Source: AWTP1-13 sp039808585
GTDB taxonomy: Bacteria > Pseudomonadota > Alphaproteobacteria > Rhizobiales > Hyphomicrobiaceae
Direction: 5' to 3'
Assembly (NCBI GenBank): GCA_039808585.1
Contig: JBDHTJ010000014.1
Location: 1 to 45,184, forward strand
Length of the DNA stretch: 45,184 bases
Made by a program: the position numbers and the translations under genes. The notes below the pieces were generated by a model, which did no database searches, was not told the origin of the DNA, and saw nothing but the letters and a program-made list of their open reading frames with translations. Position 1 is the first letter of the stretch. Every line of letters starts with the position of its first letter. Shown piece after piece: positions 16,333 to 24,778 of the stretch.

Positions 16333-16448
16333 GCCTCAGCGTCGCCTCGCTCAAATCTAGGCGAGCGCCCCGCGCCTCACCTTGGTCTCATCGGCGCCAC
16401 ATGCTACAGCTACGCCTATTGCGGCCGGGTCGTAGTGGGAGTTCCTGG

Positions 16449-17735
16449 ATGTTGCAGGCATTGAGGGTGTTGCGTCGGGCCGTGCTTGCCGGCGCAAGCG
16501 TGTTGGCCATTGGTTCGGTGCTGTTTCTCGGGCGCCCCGTGCCTGCCAAGGAATTCGTTTTCGACGAAAAGACGAACGCCGAGATCGCCAAGAAACTGAA
16601 GATCCCCGTCTATTTCGCGCTTCCCGCCACCTCGCGCGTGGCGCTTCCCGCCTCGATCGAGCTGCCCGATCGCATGATCGATTTCAAGCACCCCGACGCG
16701 CGCAAGGCGGAAGGCGACGTCGGTCTGCGCGTGGTGGTGATGAAGCGCGCCGGCATGGCGCAACGCCTCTTCAAGAGCGGCCTCATTCAGACCGGCGATA
16801 TCCTGCTCACCGTCCGCCCCGAATGGGGCGGCGCCGGCCCCTATCCCAACATCCAGATGGGCGTAAGCCACACCGGCATGGCCTATCTGAAAGACGGCGC
16901 CGTGCGCAACATCGACAATCCGCTCGACCAGGAATACCTGGGCCCCGGATATCGCGCCGACCTCAATAGCGGCCACTACAATACGCTCAACATGCTGCAC
17001 GTGATTCGTCCGCGCTACCTCACGGACGAGCAGCGCAAGAACATCGAAGGCTGGGCCACGCGCTTCAACAAGGAGGCGCGCCGCATCTACCCCTCGCAGA
17101 TCAGCTTCAACAGCGACTACAACGCGCCGAAATACAAATCGGGCAAGCCGCTGAGTTTCGTGCAGCACGCCGCACAATCAGGCCTGGGGCAGAACCCAAA
17201 GGGCAACGTCTCCATGTTCTGCTCGGAGTTCGTGTGGAGTCTGCTCTCCCTGCGCAACTGCGATCCGGGCAAGGCCGACGCCTTCAAATCCGACCGCGTC
17301 CCCTCCTGCGTCGAGCCCATCATGCAGCCGATGCGCGTGACGGGGGATTTCGTCGGCCGCCGCTGGCGCTCGTCCAATGCCGGCCTCGCCGATGGCCCCC
17401 TCATCATCATCGAGACGATGAAGCTGCCCGAGGCAGAGCGCGACAAGCTCATCCACAACGTCTTCACCGAGAACGCGGCCGGCCTCGCGCGCATGAGCGT
17501 GGGTCACCGCAAGCTCGCGACCGATCTCAAGCCAAAGTTCGAGCCGCTTGAGAAATACTATAAGGGCTCGTTCGGCATGCTTGGTCCGGGCTTCGAGGCG
17601 CGCATGATCAGCTACGGCTTCAACAAGGCCGTGCCGGACAACTATTCACCGACGTCCTATCTCATCAACACGCTGCTGCAGCCCAACAACAAGCATCGCA
17701 CCATGGATTACGTGGCGACGATCCTGATCGAGTAG
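16449..17735 (+). CDS. Exported protein with a permuted papain-like (NlpC/P60, YiiX-type) hydrolase domain
   Basis: A 428-aa protein from ATG at 16449, which has GGGAG upstream; an earlier ATG at 16401 lacks one. A hydrophobic N-terminus (about 8-32, ending PVPAK) is a signal peptide or anchor. The central part has the order of permuted NlpC/P60 hydrolases: TGDILLTVRP (about 117-126), then SHTGMAYLKDG carrying the candidate catalytic His, and much later MFCSEFVWSLL with the candidate catalytic Cys. Such proteins cleave amides, esters or peptide cross-links. The last 140 residues match nothing I know. It lies 14 bases upstream of an M19 dipeptidase gene, so the two are probably cotranscribed and may act on the same periplasmic peptide or amide. 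Confidence 0.7.
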   Translation: MLQALRVLRRAVLAGASVLAIGSVLFLGRPVPAKEFVFDEKTNAEIAKKLKIPVYFALPATSRVALPASIELPDRMIDFKHPDARKAEGDVGLRVVVMKRAGMAQRLFKSGLIQTGDILLTVRPEWGGAGPYPNIQMGVSHTGMAYLKDGAVRNIDNPLDQEYLGPGYRADLNSGHYNTLNMLHVIRPRYLTDEQRKNIEGWATRFNKEARRIYPSQISFNSDYNAPKYKSGKPLSFVQHAAQSGLGQNPKGNVSMFCSEFVWSLLSLRNCDPGKADAFKSDRVPSCVEPIMQPMRVTGDFVGRRWRSSNAGLADGPLIIIETMKLPEAERDKLIHNVFTENAAGLARMSVGHRKLATDLKPKFEPLEKYYKGSFGMLGPGFEARMISYGFNKAVPDNYSPTSYLINTLLQPNNKHRTMDYVATILIE

Positions 17736-17749
17736 GCGGCATCGGCGTC

Positions 17750-18802
17750 ATGAACCGCAGGCGATTTCTCGCGGGCGGGCTCGCGCTTCCCTTTCTTCGC
17801 GCCAGCCCCCTGCACTCTGGCGATCGCATCCCGATCGCTGATATGCACTTCCATCTCTTCTTCCCCGGTATCACGCGTTCGGTGACGGCGCCGATCAAGC
17901 CCCTGCGTCGCACTATGGAGGATGGCGGCATCACGCTCTTGTCGTGGTCCCTCGTTGGCGACATGCCCTGGATCCGCCCCACCCCGCAGCGGCTGCGGCA
18001 GGTAGGGGCTCCGGAAGGCGACGCGGCGCTCACCTGGTTCAAGAAGGAGATGGGGCGCATCAAGGCGCACATTTCCGAGCAAGGCCTGAAGATCGCCCTC
18101 ACCTCCGCCGACATCGACCGCGCCCTCGATGGCGAGCCCCACGTCCTGCTCTCCGTCGAAGGCGCAACATTCCTCGACGGCAACCCGGACACCCTCAAGC
18201 TCGCCTATGACATGGGCGTGCGTCACCTGCAGCTCGTGCACTACATCCGCAACGAGATCGGCGACTTCCAGACCGAGAAGCCGGAGCACGGCGGCCTTAC
18301 CGACCGCGGCAAGGAGATCGTCGCAGCCTGTAACGCCATGGGCATGCTCATCGATCTTGCCCATGCCACGGGGCCGGTTGTGGACGAAGTGCTGGCGCGC
18401 TCGAAAACCCCCGTCGTCTGGTCACACAGCGCCATCGCCAAGGGCCCCGAGCCGTCCTGGACCATGCCGATGCCGTTCGCGCGCCACCTGTCGCTTGCGC
18501 GTGCCAAGGCAATCGCGGCCAAAGGCGGCGTCATCGGCTTGTGGCCCGCGCGCCCCGACGCCGGCAGCACGCCCGCCACCTACGCGATGAAGCTGGCCGA
18601 AATGGCCGATACCGTAGGTGAAGACCACGTCGGCATCGGCACGGACAGCGGTGCCTTCGCCAAGGCGGCGGTGACGGCAGGGGCGGACCTGCGCCAGGTG
18701 GTCGAGCACCTGCTCTCCAAGGGAACGGACCGCGCAAGGATCGAGAAGCTTGCCATCCGCAACTACGCGCGCGTGCTGAAGGCAGCCCTCCTCCCGGGTT
18801 GA
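17750..18802 (+). CDS. Membrane-dipeptidase family (M19) metallopeptidase
   Basis: A 350-aa protein of the renal dipeptidase family, zinc enzymes that cleave dipeptides and some beta-lactams or D-amino-acid dipeptides. The N-terminus MNRRRFLAGGLALPF has a twin-arginine-like start, suggesting Tat export. Metal-ligand motifs are DMHFHLF (about 31-37), the bridging Glu in LLSVEGATFL (about 133-142), and two histidines, one in DLAHATG and one in VVWSHSA; the end GIGTDSG holds the last Asp. Most members have D-x-H-x-D-x-P at the first site; here DMHFHLF is a variant. It sits 14 bases after the permuted papain-like gene. Confidence 0.88.
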   Translation: MNRRRFLAGGLALPFLRASPLHSGDRIPIADMHFHLFFPGITRSVTAPIKPLRRTMEDGGITLLSWSLVGDMPWIRPTPQRLRQVGAPEGDAALTWFKKEMGRIKAHISEQGLKIALTSADIDRALDGEPHVLLSVEGATFLDGNPDTLKLAYDMGVRHLQLVHYIRNEIGDFQTEKPEHGGLTDRGKEIVAACNAMGMLIDLAHATGPVVDEVLARSKTPVVWSHSAIAKGPEPSWTMPMPFARHLSLARAKAIAAKGGVIGLWPARPDAGSTPATYAMKLAEMADTVGEDHVGIGTDSGAFAKAAVTAGADLRQVVEHLLSKGTDRARIEKLAIRNYARVLKAALLPG

Positions 18803-18860
18803 CGCAAGCTTCGCGCACGCGACTTGGCCCGCACCTTGCTTACCCATCGACGACATCAGA

Positions 18861-18883
18861 TGCGCACTGCACTTCGGTGCGCA
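18861..18883 (+). other. Stem-loop after the dipeptidase gene
   Basis: TGCGCAC (18861-18867) / GTGCGCA (18877-18883), with an alternative inner hairpin GCAC-TTCG-GTGC carrying a stable UUCG loop. No T-run; perhaps the 3' end signal of the preceding two-gene unit. Confidence 0.4.
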
Positions 18884-18991
18884 CGCTGTCGCGTCTCTGT
18901 GATGTTCAAACCTTAGAAGCTCGAACTAGCGGAATGCAGCGCCGCTCGAAATTGAGCATGCTCTGCAGTTGGTTGCGACAAAGGAGGCATC

Positions 18992-19174
18992 ATGCCATTC
19001 AGGCAAGGTGACAAGGTCCGGCTGAAGGGGCACAAGGAAGTGATGACGATAGTGCGCATTTTGGGCGCGAATGCCCATTGCTCGATCACCCGCGCCGACA
19101 GGTCCATCCGCCACGCGCTGCTGCGACTTACCGATCTCGAACTTGCACAGCGCACCGAAGCAGTGCCAGCCTGA
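18992..19174 (+). CDS. Small DUF2158-like (YodC-type) protein
   Basis: A 60-aa protein starting MPFRQGDKVRLKGHKEVMTI, the beta-barrel-like start of the YodC/DUF2158 family, whose function is unknown. An excellent Shine-Dalgarno AAAGGAGG lies just before the ATG at 18992, which supports real expression. The sequence then has Cys30 in AHCSITRADRS and an Arg/Leu-rich helix. Family members resemble SH3-like small barrels. It lies 211 bases before the kinase-fusion gene; any link is speculative. Confidence 0.75.
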   Translation: MPFRQGDKVRLKGHKEVMTIVRILGANAHCSITRADRSIRHALLRLTDLELAQRTEAVPA

Positions 19175-19385
19175 GGCTTAGCCGCTGCCTTTGACCGGCA
19201 TCAAGGCCTTGCCCCCAAGCAACGCCCACTTTGCCCGCAACGATCGCGTCGTTGCCGCATTGGTGCGTTGCAGATCGAAGAACACTGCGTCATAGAGCCC
19301 ATCCACCGAAAGCGGACGTGCTCTGGGGGAGAAACGACCCGAACTCGAGGGCTCGAAAGGCAATTGCGGAACGCAGCACCGAGGC

Positions 19386-20972
19386 GTGATGGCTCCGAGC
19401 CCCAACGAGCAAACAGAGGCGATCGCTTTCCTCTCCAACCCGGCGACTCACGGCGCACCGGCAGGCGTCGACGTGATCGAGACGCATGGAAACATCATCT
19501 TTCTGGCAGGCGCGTGCGCCTGGAAGATGAAGCGCGCGGTGCATTTCCCCTACATGGACTTTTCCAGCCTCGCTCTGCGCCGCAAGGCGTGCGAAGCAGA
19601 AATCGCATGCAACAAGCGCCTGGCACCCGCGCTCTACCTAGCGGCCCTGCCCATCACCCGGGATGCGGCGGGGCAATTGCATATTGCTGGTGAAGGCGAG
19701 CCCGTCGAATGGGTCGTCAAGATGCACCGCTTCCAGCAGCAAGACCTGCTGAGTGCACGCGCCGCTGCTGGTGTGCTGAGCACTGAGCTTGCCGTTGCTG
19801 TCGCAGACACCGTCTACCAGAGCCATGTAACCGCAGAGATTTTGCAAGACGCACAAGGCGCGACCCGCATCGAGGCTGTGCTCCACCCGCTTCTGACCTC
19901 GTTGCAAGCCATGGACGACCTCGACGGTAGGACCGTTGCGAAATTCGCAAGCCTTGCCGAGGCGGCGTTGCAGGCCGTTTCCCCGCTCCTCGACCAGCGG
20001 GCTGCGGCCGGCCTCGTTCGCCGCTGCCACGGCGACCTTCACGCCGCCAACATCGTCATTCATGATGGCAAGCCGCTGCTCTACGACGCCATCGAGTTCG
20101 ATCCGCAGCTCGCCACGGTCGATACGCTCTACGATCTCGCTTTCTTGCTGATGGACTTGGCGCAGCGCGGGCACGCCCACGCCGCAAACATCATTCTCAA
20201 CCGCTACCTGTGGCGCAGCCGAAATGACTTGGACATCCTCGGCGTCCGCGCCCTGCCGTTGTTCATGGCACTGCGCGCAGCCATCCGTGCCCTTGTGACG
20301 GCGGAACGCGCCCGCCAGGAACCATCAGAGAAGGCGAGCCGCGATATCGACACAGCCCAGCGCCTCCTCCTGGCAGCCTGCAACCACTTGCCCCCCCGCA
20401 TGCCGGCTTTGATCGCCATCGCGGGCCTCTCGGGCACGGGGAAGTCGACGCTGGCGGCGAGGCTTGCTTCTGTCGTCGCCCCACCGCCTTGCGCGATCCA
20501 CCTGCGCTCCGATCTCGTGCGCAAGGCCCTTGCAGGCGTCGAACCCACGCAGCGTCTGCCACCCGACTCCTATGGGCCGGAAGCCTCCCTGTCCGTTTAC
20601 GCGGAGTTGATGCGGCAAGCGCGTCTCGCGCTCTCCGCTGGCGCGGTCACGATTGTCGATGCGGTTTGCGCCAAGCCCCACGAGCGCGACGCGCTCCGTG
20701 CTCTGGCAGGCGACATGAACTGCGCCTTCTGCGGTCTTTGGCTCGTCGCGCCACCCGAGCGTCTGTTGGCCCGCGTGACCGCCCGTCACAACGACGCATC
20801 CGATGCCACTGCCGAGGTGGTCCGCCAGCAGCTCAGCTGGGCAAACGAGCCTCTGGGCGAAGGTTGGCGCGCTGTCGATGCCGGCGGCACCGTCGACGAA
20901 ACTGTGCAATCCGCCCGGCAGGCGATCGAGCAATTCCTCCCACCCCCTGACAAGCAGGCAACCCTGGCATGA
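19386..20972 (+). CDS. Fusion of a kinase-fold (aminoglycoside phosphotransferase-like) domain and a P-loop ATPase/kinase domain
   Basis: A 528-aa two-domain protein. Residues about 25-310 have an APH-like kinase fold with the catalytic-loop motif RCHGDLHAANIV (213-224) and the metal-binding Asp in LLYDAIEFD (231-239). Residues about 338-520 have a Walker A, GLSGTGKST (346-354), as in zeta-toxin/chloramphenicol-phosphotransferase-like kinases. Such fusions are common in proteobacteria as 'bifunctional aminoglycoside phosphotransferase/ATP-binding protein'; their substrates are unknown, and antibiotic resistance should not be assumed. The stop overlaps the ATG of the next gene by four bases (ATGA), so the two are translationally coupled. 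An ATG at 19389 is an equal alternative start. Confidence 0.85.
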   Translation: MMAPSPNEQTEAIAFLSNPATHGAPAGVDVIETHGNIIFLAGACAWKMKRAVHFPYMDFSSLALRRKACEAEIACNKRLAPALYLAALPITRDAAGQLHIAGEGEPVEWVVKMHRFQQQDLLSARAAAGVLSTELAVAVADTVYQSHVTAEILQDAQGATRIEAVLHPLLTSLQAMDDLDGRTVAKFASLAEAALQAVSPLLDQRAAAGLVRRCHGDLHAANIVIHDGKPLLYDAIEFDPQLATVDTLYDLAFLLMDLAQRGHAHAANIILNRYLWRSRNDLDILGVRALPLFMALRAAIRALVTAERARQEPSEKASRDIDTAQRLLLAACNHLPPRMPALIAIAGLSGTGKSTLAARLASVVAPPPCAIHLRSDLVRKALAGVEPTQRLPPDSYGPEASLSVYAELMRQARLALSAGAVTIVDAVCAKPHERDALRALAGDMNCAFCGLWLVAPPERLLARVTARHNDASDATAEVVRQQLSWANEPLGEGWRAVDAGGTVDETVQSARQAIEQFLPPPDKQATLA

Positions 20973-23665
20973 CGATCCGCAATCTCGACGCGCTCCTGCG
21001 ACCCAAATCCGTTGCCCTCATCGGTGCCGGCACGCGTCCTGGCAGCGTCGGGCTGATCATGGCCCGCAACATGCAGCGCGCAGGCTTCAAAGGCACGTTG
21101 CGCCTCGTCAATCCGAAGCACGACGAGATCGAAGGCGTTCCCTGCTATCGCTCCATCGAAGCACTGCCCGAGAAGCCCGACCTCGGTATCGTCGTCACGC
21201 CGCCGCATTCGGTTCCGGGCGTCATCGCAGAACTCGGCGCCAAGGGCGCGCGCGCCGCGGTGGTGATCACGGCGGGGGTGCGCGGCGACCTCAGAACCGA
21301 CATGCTGAACGCGGCTAAGCCCCACCTTCTGCGCGTCCAGGGCCCCAACTGCCTGGGCCTGATGCTGCCATCTCTGGGTTTGGACGCGAGCTTTTCGCAT
21401 CAACCGCCGCTGCCCGGCGACCTCGCCTTCCTGTCCCAGTCCGGCGCGCTGATCACCGGCGTCATCGATTGGGCCCGCACGCGCAACATCGGCTTTTCCC
21501 ACGTCGTCTCTCTGGGCGACATGGCAGACGTCGACTTCGGCGACCTCCTCGACTTCCTTGCCGGCGACATCAAGAGCCGCGCCATCCTTCTGTACATGGA
21601 GAGCATCACCAACGCCGCGAAGTTCATGTCTGCGGCCCGCCGCGCCTCGCGCTCCAAGCCCGTCATCATCGTGAAATCGGGCCGCGGCGCTTCCGGCGCC
21701 AAGGCCGCCCTCTCCCATACCGGCGCCATGGCGGGCAGCGACGGCGCCTATGATGCCGCGTTCAAACGCGCCGGCGTGCTTCGCGTGCCCGAGTTGCACG
21801 ATCTCTTCACCGCCGCCGAGATCCTCGCACGTCATCCTGCCGTCCTCGGCGACAGGCTTGCGATCCTCACCAATGGCGGCGGCGCAGGCGTGCTCGCCGC
21901 CGATCACCTCACGCTTCTCGGCGGGCAACCAGCCGCGCTCAGCGAGGCCACCCGTGCAGAACTGGACAAGGTGCTGCCCGCAACATGGTCGCATGGCGAC
22001 CCCATCGACATCATCGGCGACGCCGATGCCGACCGCTACGCCAAGGCCCTCTCGGTGCTTCTGGCCAGCAAGGATGCCGACGCGATCCTCGTGATGAACT
22101 GCCCCACGGCGTTAGCCTCAAGCGAGGAGATTGCGACGGCCGTCACCGGCGTCGTGAAGGAGCGACGCGCCAAGGGCCATCGCAGCATTCCCATTCTCGC
22201 CAACTGGCTGGGCGTCGAAGCCAGCCGCGGCGCTCGCCAGATGTTCTCCGACGCCGGCATCGCCAGCTTCGACATGCCGGCCGACGCCGTCGACGGTTTC
22301 ATGGATCTCGTCCGCCACGCCCGCGCGCAAGAACAGCTGTCGCGCATGCCGCCTTCGCTTCCCGAGAGCCCCGCCTTCGACAGCGGCAGGGCCGATAGCC
22401 TTCTGAAAAACGCGCTCGCCGCCGGCAAGACCGTGCTCGCGGAAAGTGAGGCAAAGGAGCTGCTCGGCACCTACGGGATTGCCACGGTGCCAACGATCCT
22501 CGCGCAGACGCCGGAAGAGGTGTTCTGGTCCGCGGCCGGCTTTATCAAGGAATACGGCGCCTGCGTCGTGAAGGTTTCCTCCAAGGACATTTCCCACAAG
22601 TCGGACGTAGGCGGCGTGCGCCTCGGGCTCGTTCGACCGGAGGAGGCAAAGCAGGCCGCAGAGGACATGCTGGCGAAAATCGCAATCAAGATGCCTCAGG
22701 CCCGCGTCGAAGGCTTCAGCGTGCAGGCGATGATCAACAACGCCCGCGGGCTGGAATTGATCCTGGGCATGACCGTCGACGACGCTTTCGGGCCGCTCAT
22801 GATGTTCGGCTGGGGCGGCACCGCCGTGGAGGTGATGCGCGACACCTCCTACGCATTGCCCCCGCTCGACCTGAACCTCGCCTACGATCTCATGCGCGAG
22901 ACGCGCGTATGGCGCCTCATGCAGGGCTATCGTGACAAGCCCCCGGTCGATATCGATGCCGTCGCCCAGGCGCTCGTCCGCATGAGCTACCTTGTTGCGC
23001 GTCATCCTGAGATCCGCGAGATCGACATCAACCCTCTGCTTGCAGATCCTTCTGGCGCACTGGCACTGGACGCCCGCGTGCGCATTGCCGACGCGCGTCA
23101 ACATCCCCGCGTCGACATGGCCATCAGGCCTTATCCCTCCGAATGGGAGCGCCATCTCGAGCTGGAAGATCTGGGCCGCATCCTGATCCGGCCGATACGC
23201 CCGGAAGACGAGGCGCTCTATCAGGATTTCTTCGCCAACGTGACACTGGATGATCAGCGCCTGCGTTTCTTCAGCGCCGCGCCTGATCTCTCACACCGCT
23301 TCCTCGCGCGCCTCACGCAGATCGACTATGCGCGCGAGATGGCCTTCGTCGCCATCGCCAAGGAAACCGGTGCCCTTCTGGGCGTCGTGCGCCTCGTGCT
23401 CGATCCCGATGCCGTCGATGGCGAATATGCCATCCTGGTGCGTTCCGATCTCAAGGGCCACGGCCTCGGCTGGCGCCTGATGCAGCAGCTCATCGCCTAT
23501 GCCGAGGCACATGGCATCCAGGAGGTGCACGGGCTCGTGCTGGGCGGAAACCGCACCATGCTCAGCATGTGCCGCAACCTCGGCTTCATCGTCGAGCGCG
23601 ATCCCGACGACGACAAGGTCATGCACGTGGTCTTGCCGCTTGCAGCACGCCGCAAGGCGCTCTGA
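20969..23665 (+). CDS. ADP-forming acyl-CoA synthetase fused to a GNAT acetyltransferase (Pat-like)
   Basis: An 898-aa fusion. The N-terminal CoA-binding domain begins with LLRPKSVALIGAGTRPGSVG (9-28), followed by a succinyl-CoA-synthetase-like flavodoxin part and an ATP-grasp domain (about 470-700; LLGTYGIATVPT). The residue phosphorylated in ADP-forming synthetases is present, H250 in LSHTGAMAG. The last 160 residues are a GNAT domain with the acetyl-CoA loop RSDLKGHGLGWRLM. This is the architecture of Salmonella Pat/YfiQ, which acetylates acetyl-CoA synthetase and other enzymes. ATG overlaps the preceding stop. A kept histidine leaves open real ligase activity. Confidence 0.92.
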   Translation: MTIRNLDALLRPKSVALIGAGTRPGSVGLIMARNMQRAGFKGTLRLVNPKHDEIEGVPCYRSIEALPEKPDLGIVVTPPHSVPGVIAELGAKGARAAVVITAGVRGDLRTDMLNAAKPHLLRVQGPNCLGLMLPSLGLDASFSHQPPLPGDLAFLSQSGALITGVIDWARTRNIGFSHVVSLGDMADVDFGDLLDFLAGDIKSRAILLYMESITNAAKFMSAARRASRSKPVIIVKSGRGASGAKAALSHTGAMAGSDGAYDAAFKRAGVLRVPELHDLFTAAEILARHPAVLGDRLAILTNGGGAGVLAADHLTLLGGQPAALSEATRAELDKVLPATWSHGDPIDIIGDADADRYAKALSVLLASKDADAILVMNCPTALASSEEIATAVTGVVKERRAKGHRSIPILANWLGVEASRGARQMFSDAGIASFDMPADAVDGFMDLVRHARAQEQLSRMPPSLPESPAFDSGRADSLLKNALAAGKTVLAESEAKELLGTYGIATVPTILAQTPEEVFWSAAGFIKEYGACVVKVSSKDISHKSDVGGVRLGLVRPEEAKQAAEDMLAKIAIKMPQARVEGFSVQAMINNARGLELILGMTVDDAFGPLMMFGWGGTAVEVMRDTSYALPPLDLNLAYDLMRETRVWRLMQGYRDKPPVDIDAVAQALVRMSYLVARHPEIREIDINPLLADPSGALALDARVRIADARQHPRVDMAIRPYPSEWERHLELEDLGRILIRPIRPEDEALYQDFFANVTLDDQRLRFFSAAPDLSHRFLARLTQIDYAREMAFVAIAKETGALLGVVRLVLDPDAVDGEYAILVRSDLKGHGLGWRLMQQLIAYAEAHGIQEVHGLVLGGNRTMLSMCRNLGFIVERDPDDDKVMHVVLPLAARRKAL

Positions 23666-23681
23666 CAGCCGCGCAAACCAA

Positions 23682-23696
23682 GCCTTGAGCTAAGGC
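23682..23696. terminator. Short stem-loop between convergent genes
   Basis: GCCTT (23682-23686) / AAGGC (23692-23696) with a 5-base loop in the 24-base gap between converging stop codons; flanking GCGC on both sides could extend it with a bulge. Weak candidate for a two-way terminator. Confidence 0.35.
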
Positions 23697-24697
23697 GCGA
23701 AGCCCATTGCCTTGGCGAGCAGCGCGTAGCTGTTCTGCCGCACCGCCTCGTCGGTCGCCCAGGTCACGACCGCCATTTCCTGCACCTGGGCCTTCTTGGC
23801 GAGCTCGTCGATCTGCTCGGCCACGCGCGTTGCAGTGCCGACGAACGCCGCATCCCGGAACGCCTTCATCTGCGCCTTTTCCATCGGCGTATAGGGGTGG
23901 CTCAACGCCATCTCAGGCGGCTCCAGCGGCGCGAAGATGCCACGGTCGCGCAGCAGCCGGAAACGTGCGCGCGACTGGAAGTGATAGTCCGCCTCCTCGT
24001 CCGTCTCGCAGGCCAGCGCCCACACGCACAGCGCTCCACGCGGCTCCGGATGCCGCTCGCTTGGCTGATAGAGCGTCCGATAGAGATCGAGGGCCTGCAA
24101 GCCGGTGTAGCTGTCGGCAAAGAACCACGCGAACGCATAGGGCAGCCCGAAGTGCGCCGCCACCTGCGCGCCATAGTCGGAGCTGCCGAGCATCCACACC
24201 TCGGGCGCCGTACCTCCCGATGGGTAAGCCTTGAGCGAACCGAAGCGATGCCCTTCCGGCAGCGGCTCCCCACGCACCCACGCCATGAGGTCGCGCACAT
24301 CATTGGGAAACATCGCAGGCCGCTCTGCAGCGAGCGGGTTGAGCGCGAACGCCGTGCGCCCATCCGATCCAGGCGCGCGCCCGAGCCCGAGATCGATGCG
24401 GCCTGGCGCGATGGCTTCGAGCACGCGGAACTGCTCTGCAACCTTGAACGGCGCATAGTGCGGCAGCATCACGCCGGCACTTCCCACCCGTATGCGGCTC
24501 GTCACGCTCGCGATGGCCGCAATGAGGATCTCCGGTGCCGTACCGACGATGGTCTCGTTGGCATGATGCTCCGAAACCCAGAACCGATCATAGCCGAGAC
24601 GCTCGCACGCCTGCGCCATGGCTATCGTGTTGCGGATCGCCTCGGCCTGTGGCCGCCCCGCCACCGCGATCGACTGGTCCAGTACCGACAGGCGCAT
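23690..24697 (-). CDS. LLM-class flavin-dependent oxidoreductase (luciferase-like)
   Basis: A 335-aa bacterial-luciferase-like flavoenzyme, probably using reduced FMN supplied by a separate reductase. The start MRLSVLDQSIAVAGRPQAEA and the block R-F-W-V-S-E-H-H, then ASVTSRIRVGSAGVMLPHYA and R-I-D-L-G-L-G-R-A-P-G, are those of the YhbW/MsnO8-like group. ATG at 24697. It shares orientation with the binding-protein gene upstream, 81 bases away, and converges with the CoA ligase gene. The substrate is unknown; relatives are alkanal monooxygenases in the broad sense. Confidence 0.92.
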   Translation of the reverse strand: MRLSVLDQSIAVAGRPQAEAIRNTIAMAQACERLGYDRFWVSEHHANETIVGTAPEILIAAIASVTSRIRVGSAGVMLPHYAPFKVAEQFRVLEAIAPGRIDLGLGRAPGSDGRTAFALNPLAAERPAMFPNDVRDLMAWVRGEPLPEGHRFGSLKAYPSGGTAPEVWMLGSSDYGAQVAAHFGLPYAFAWFFADSYTGLQALDLYRTLYQPSERHPEPRGALCVWALACETDEEADYHFQSRARFRLLRDRGIFAPLEPPEMALSHPYTPMEKAQMKAFRDAAFVGTATRVAEQIDELAKKAQVQEMAVVTWATDEAVRQNSYALLAKAMGFAP

Positions 24698-24778
24698 TGG
24701 CCGCTCCGCTGCTCAAGTTCATCGGCGCGATCATGGCCCTGCCGGCACGCGGCCGCAACCCGTGCCGCACATCTGCAC

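Noticed and set aside
19386..20972. Aminoglycoside resistance gene
   Set aside because: The kinase-like half is part of a chromosomal fusion with a P-loop domain and a coupled CoA ligase; such fusions are not known resistance enzymes.
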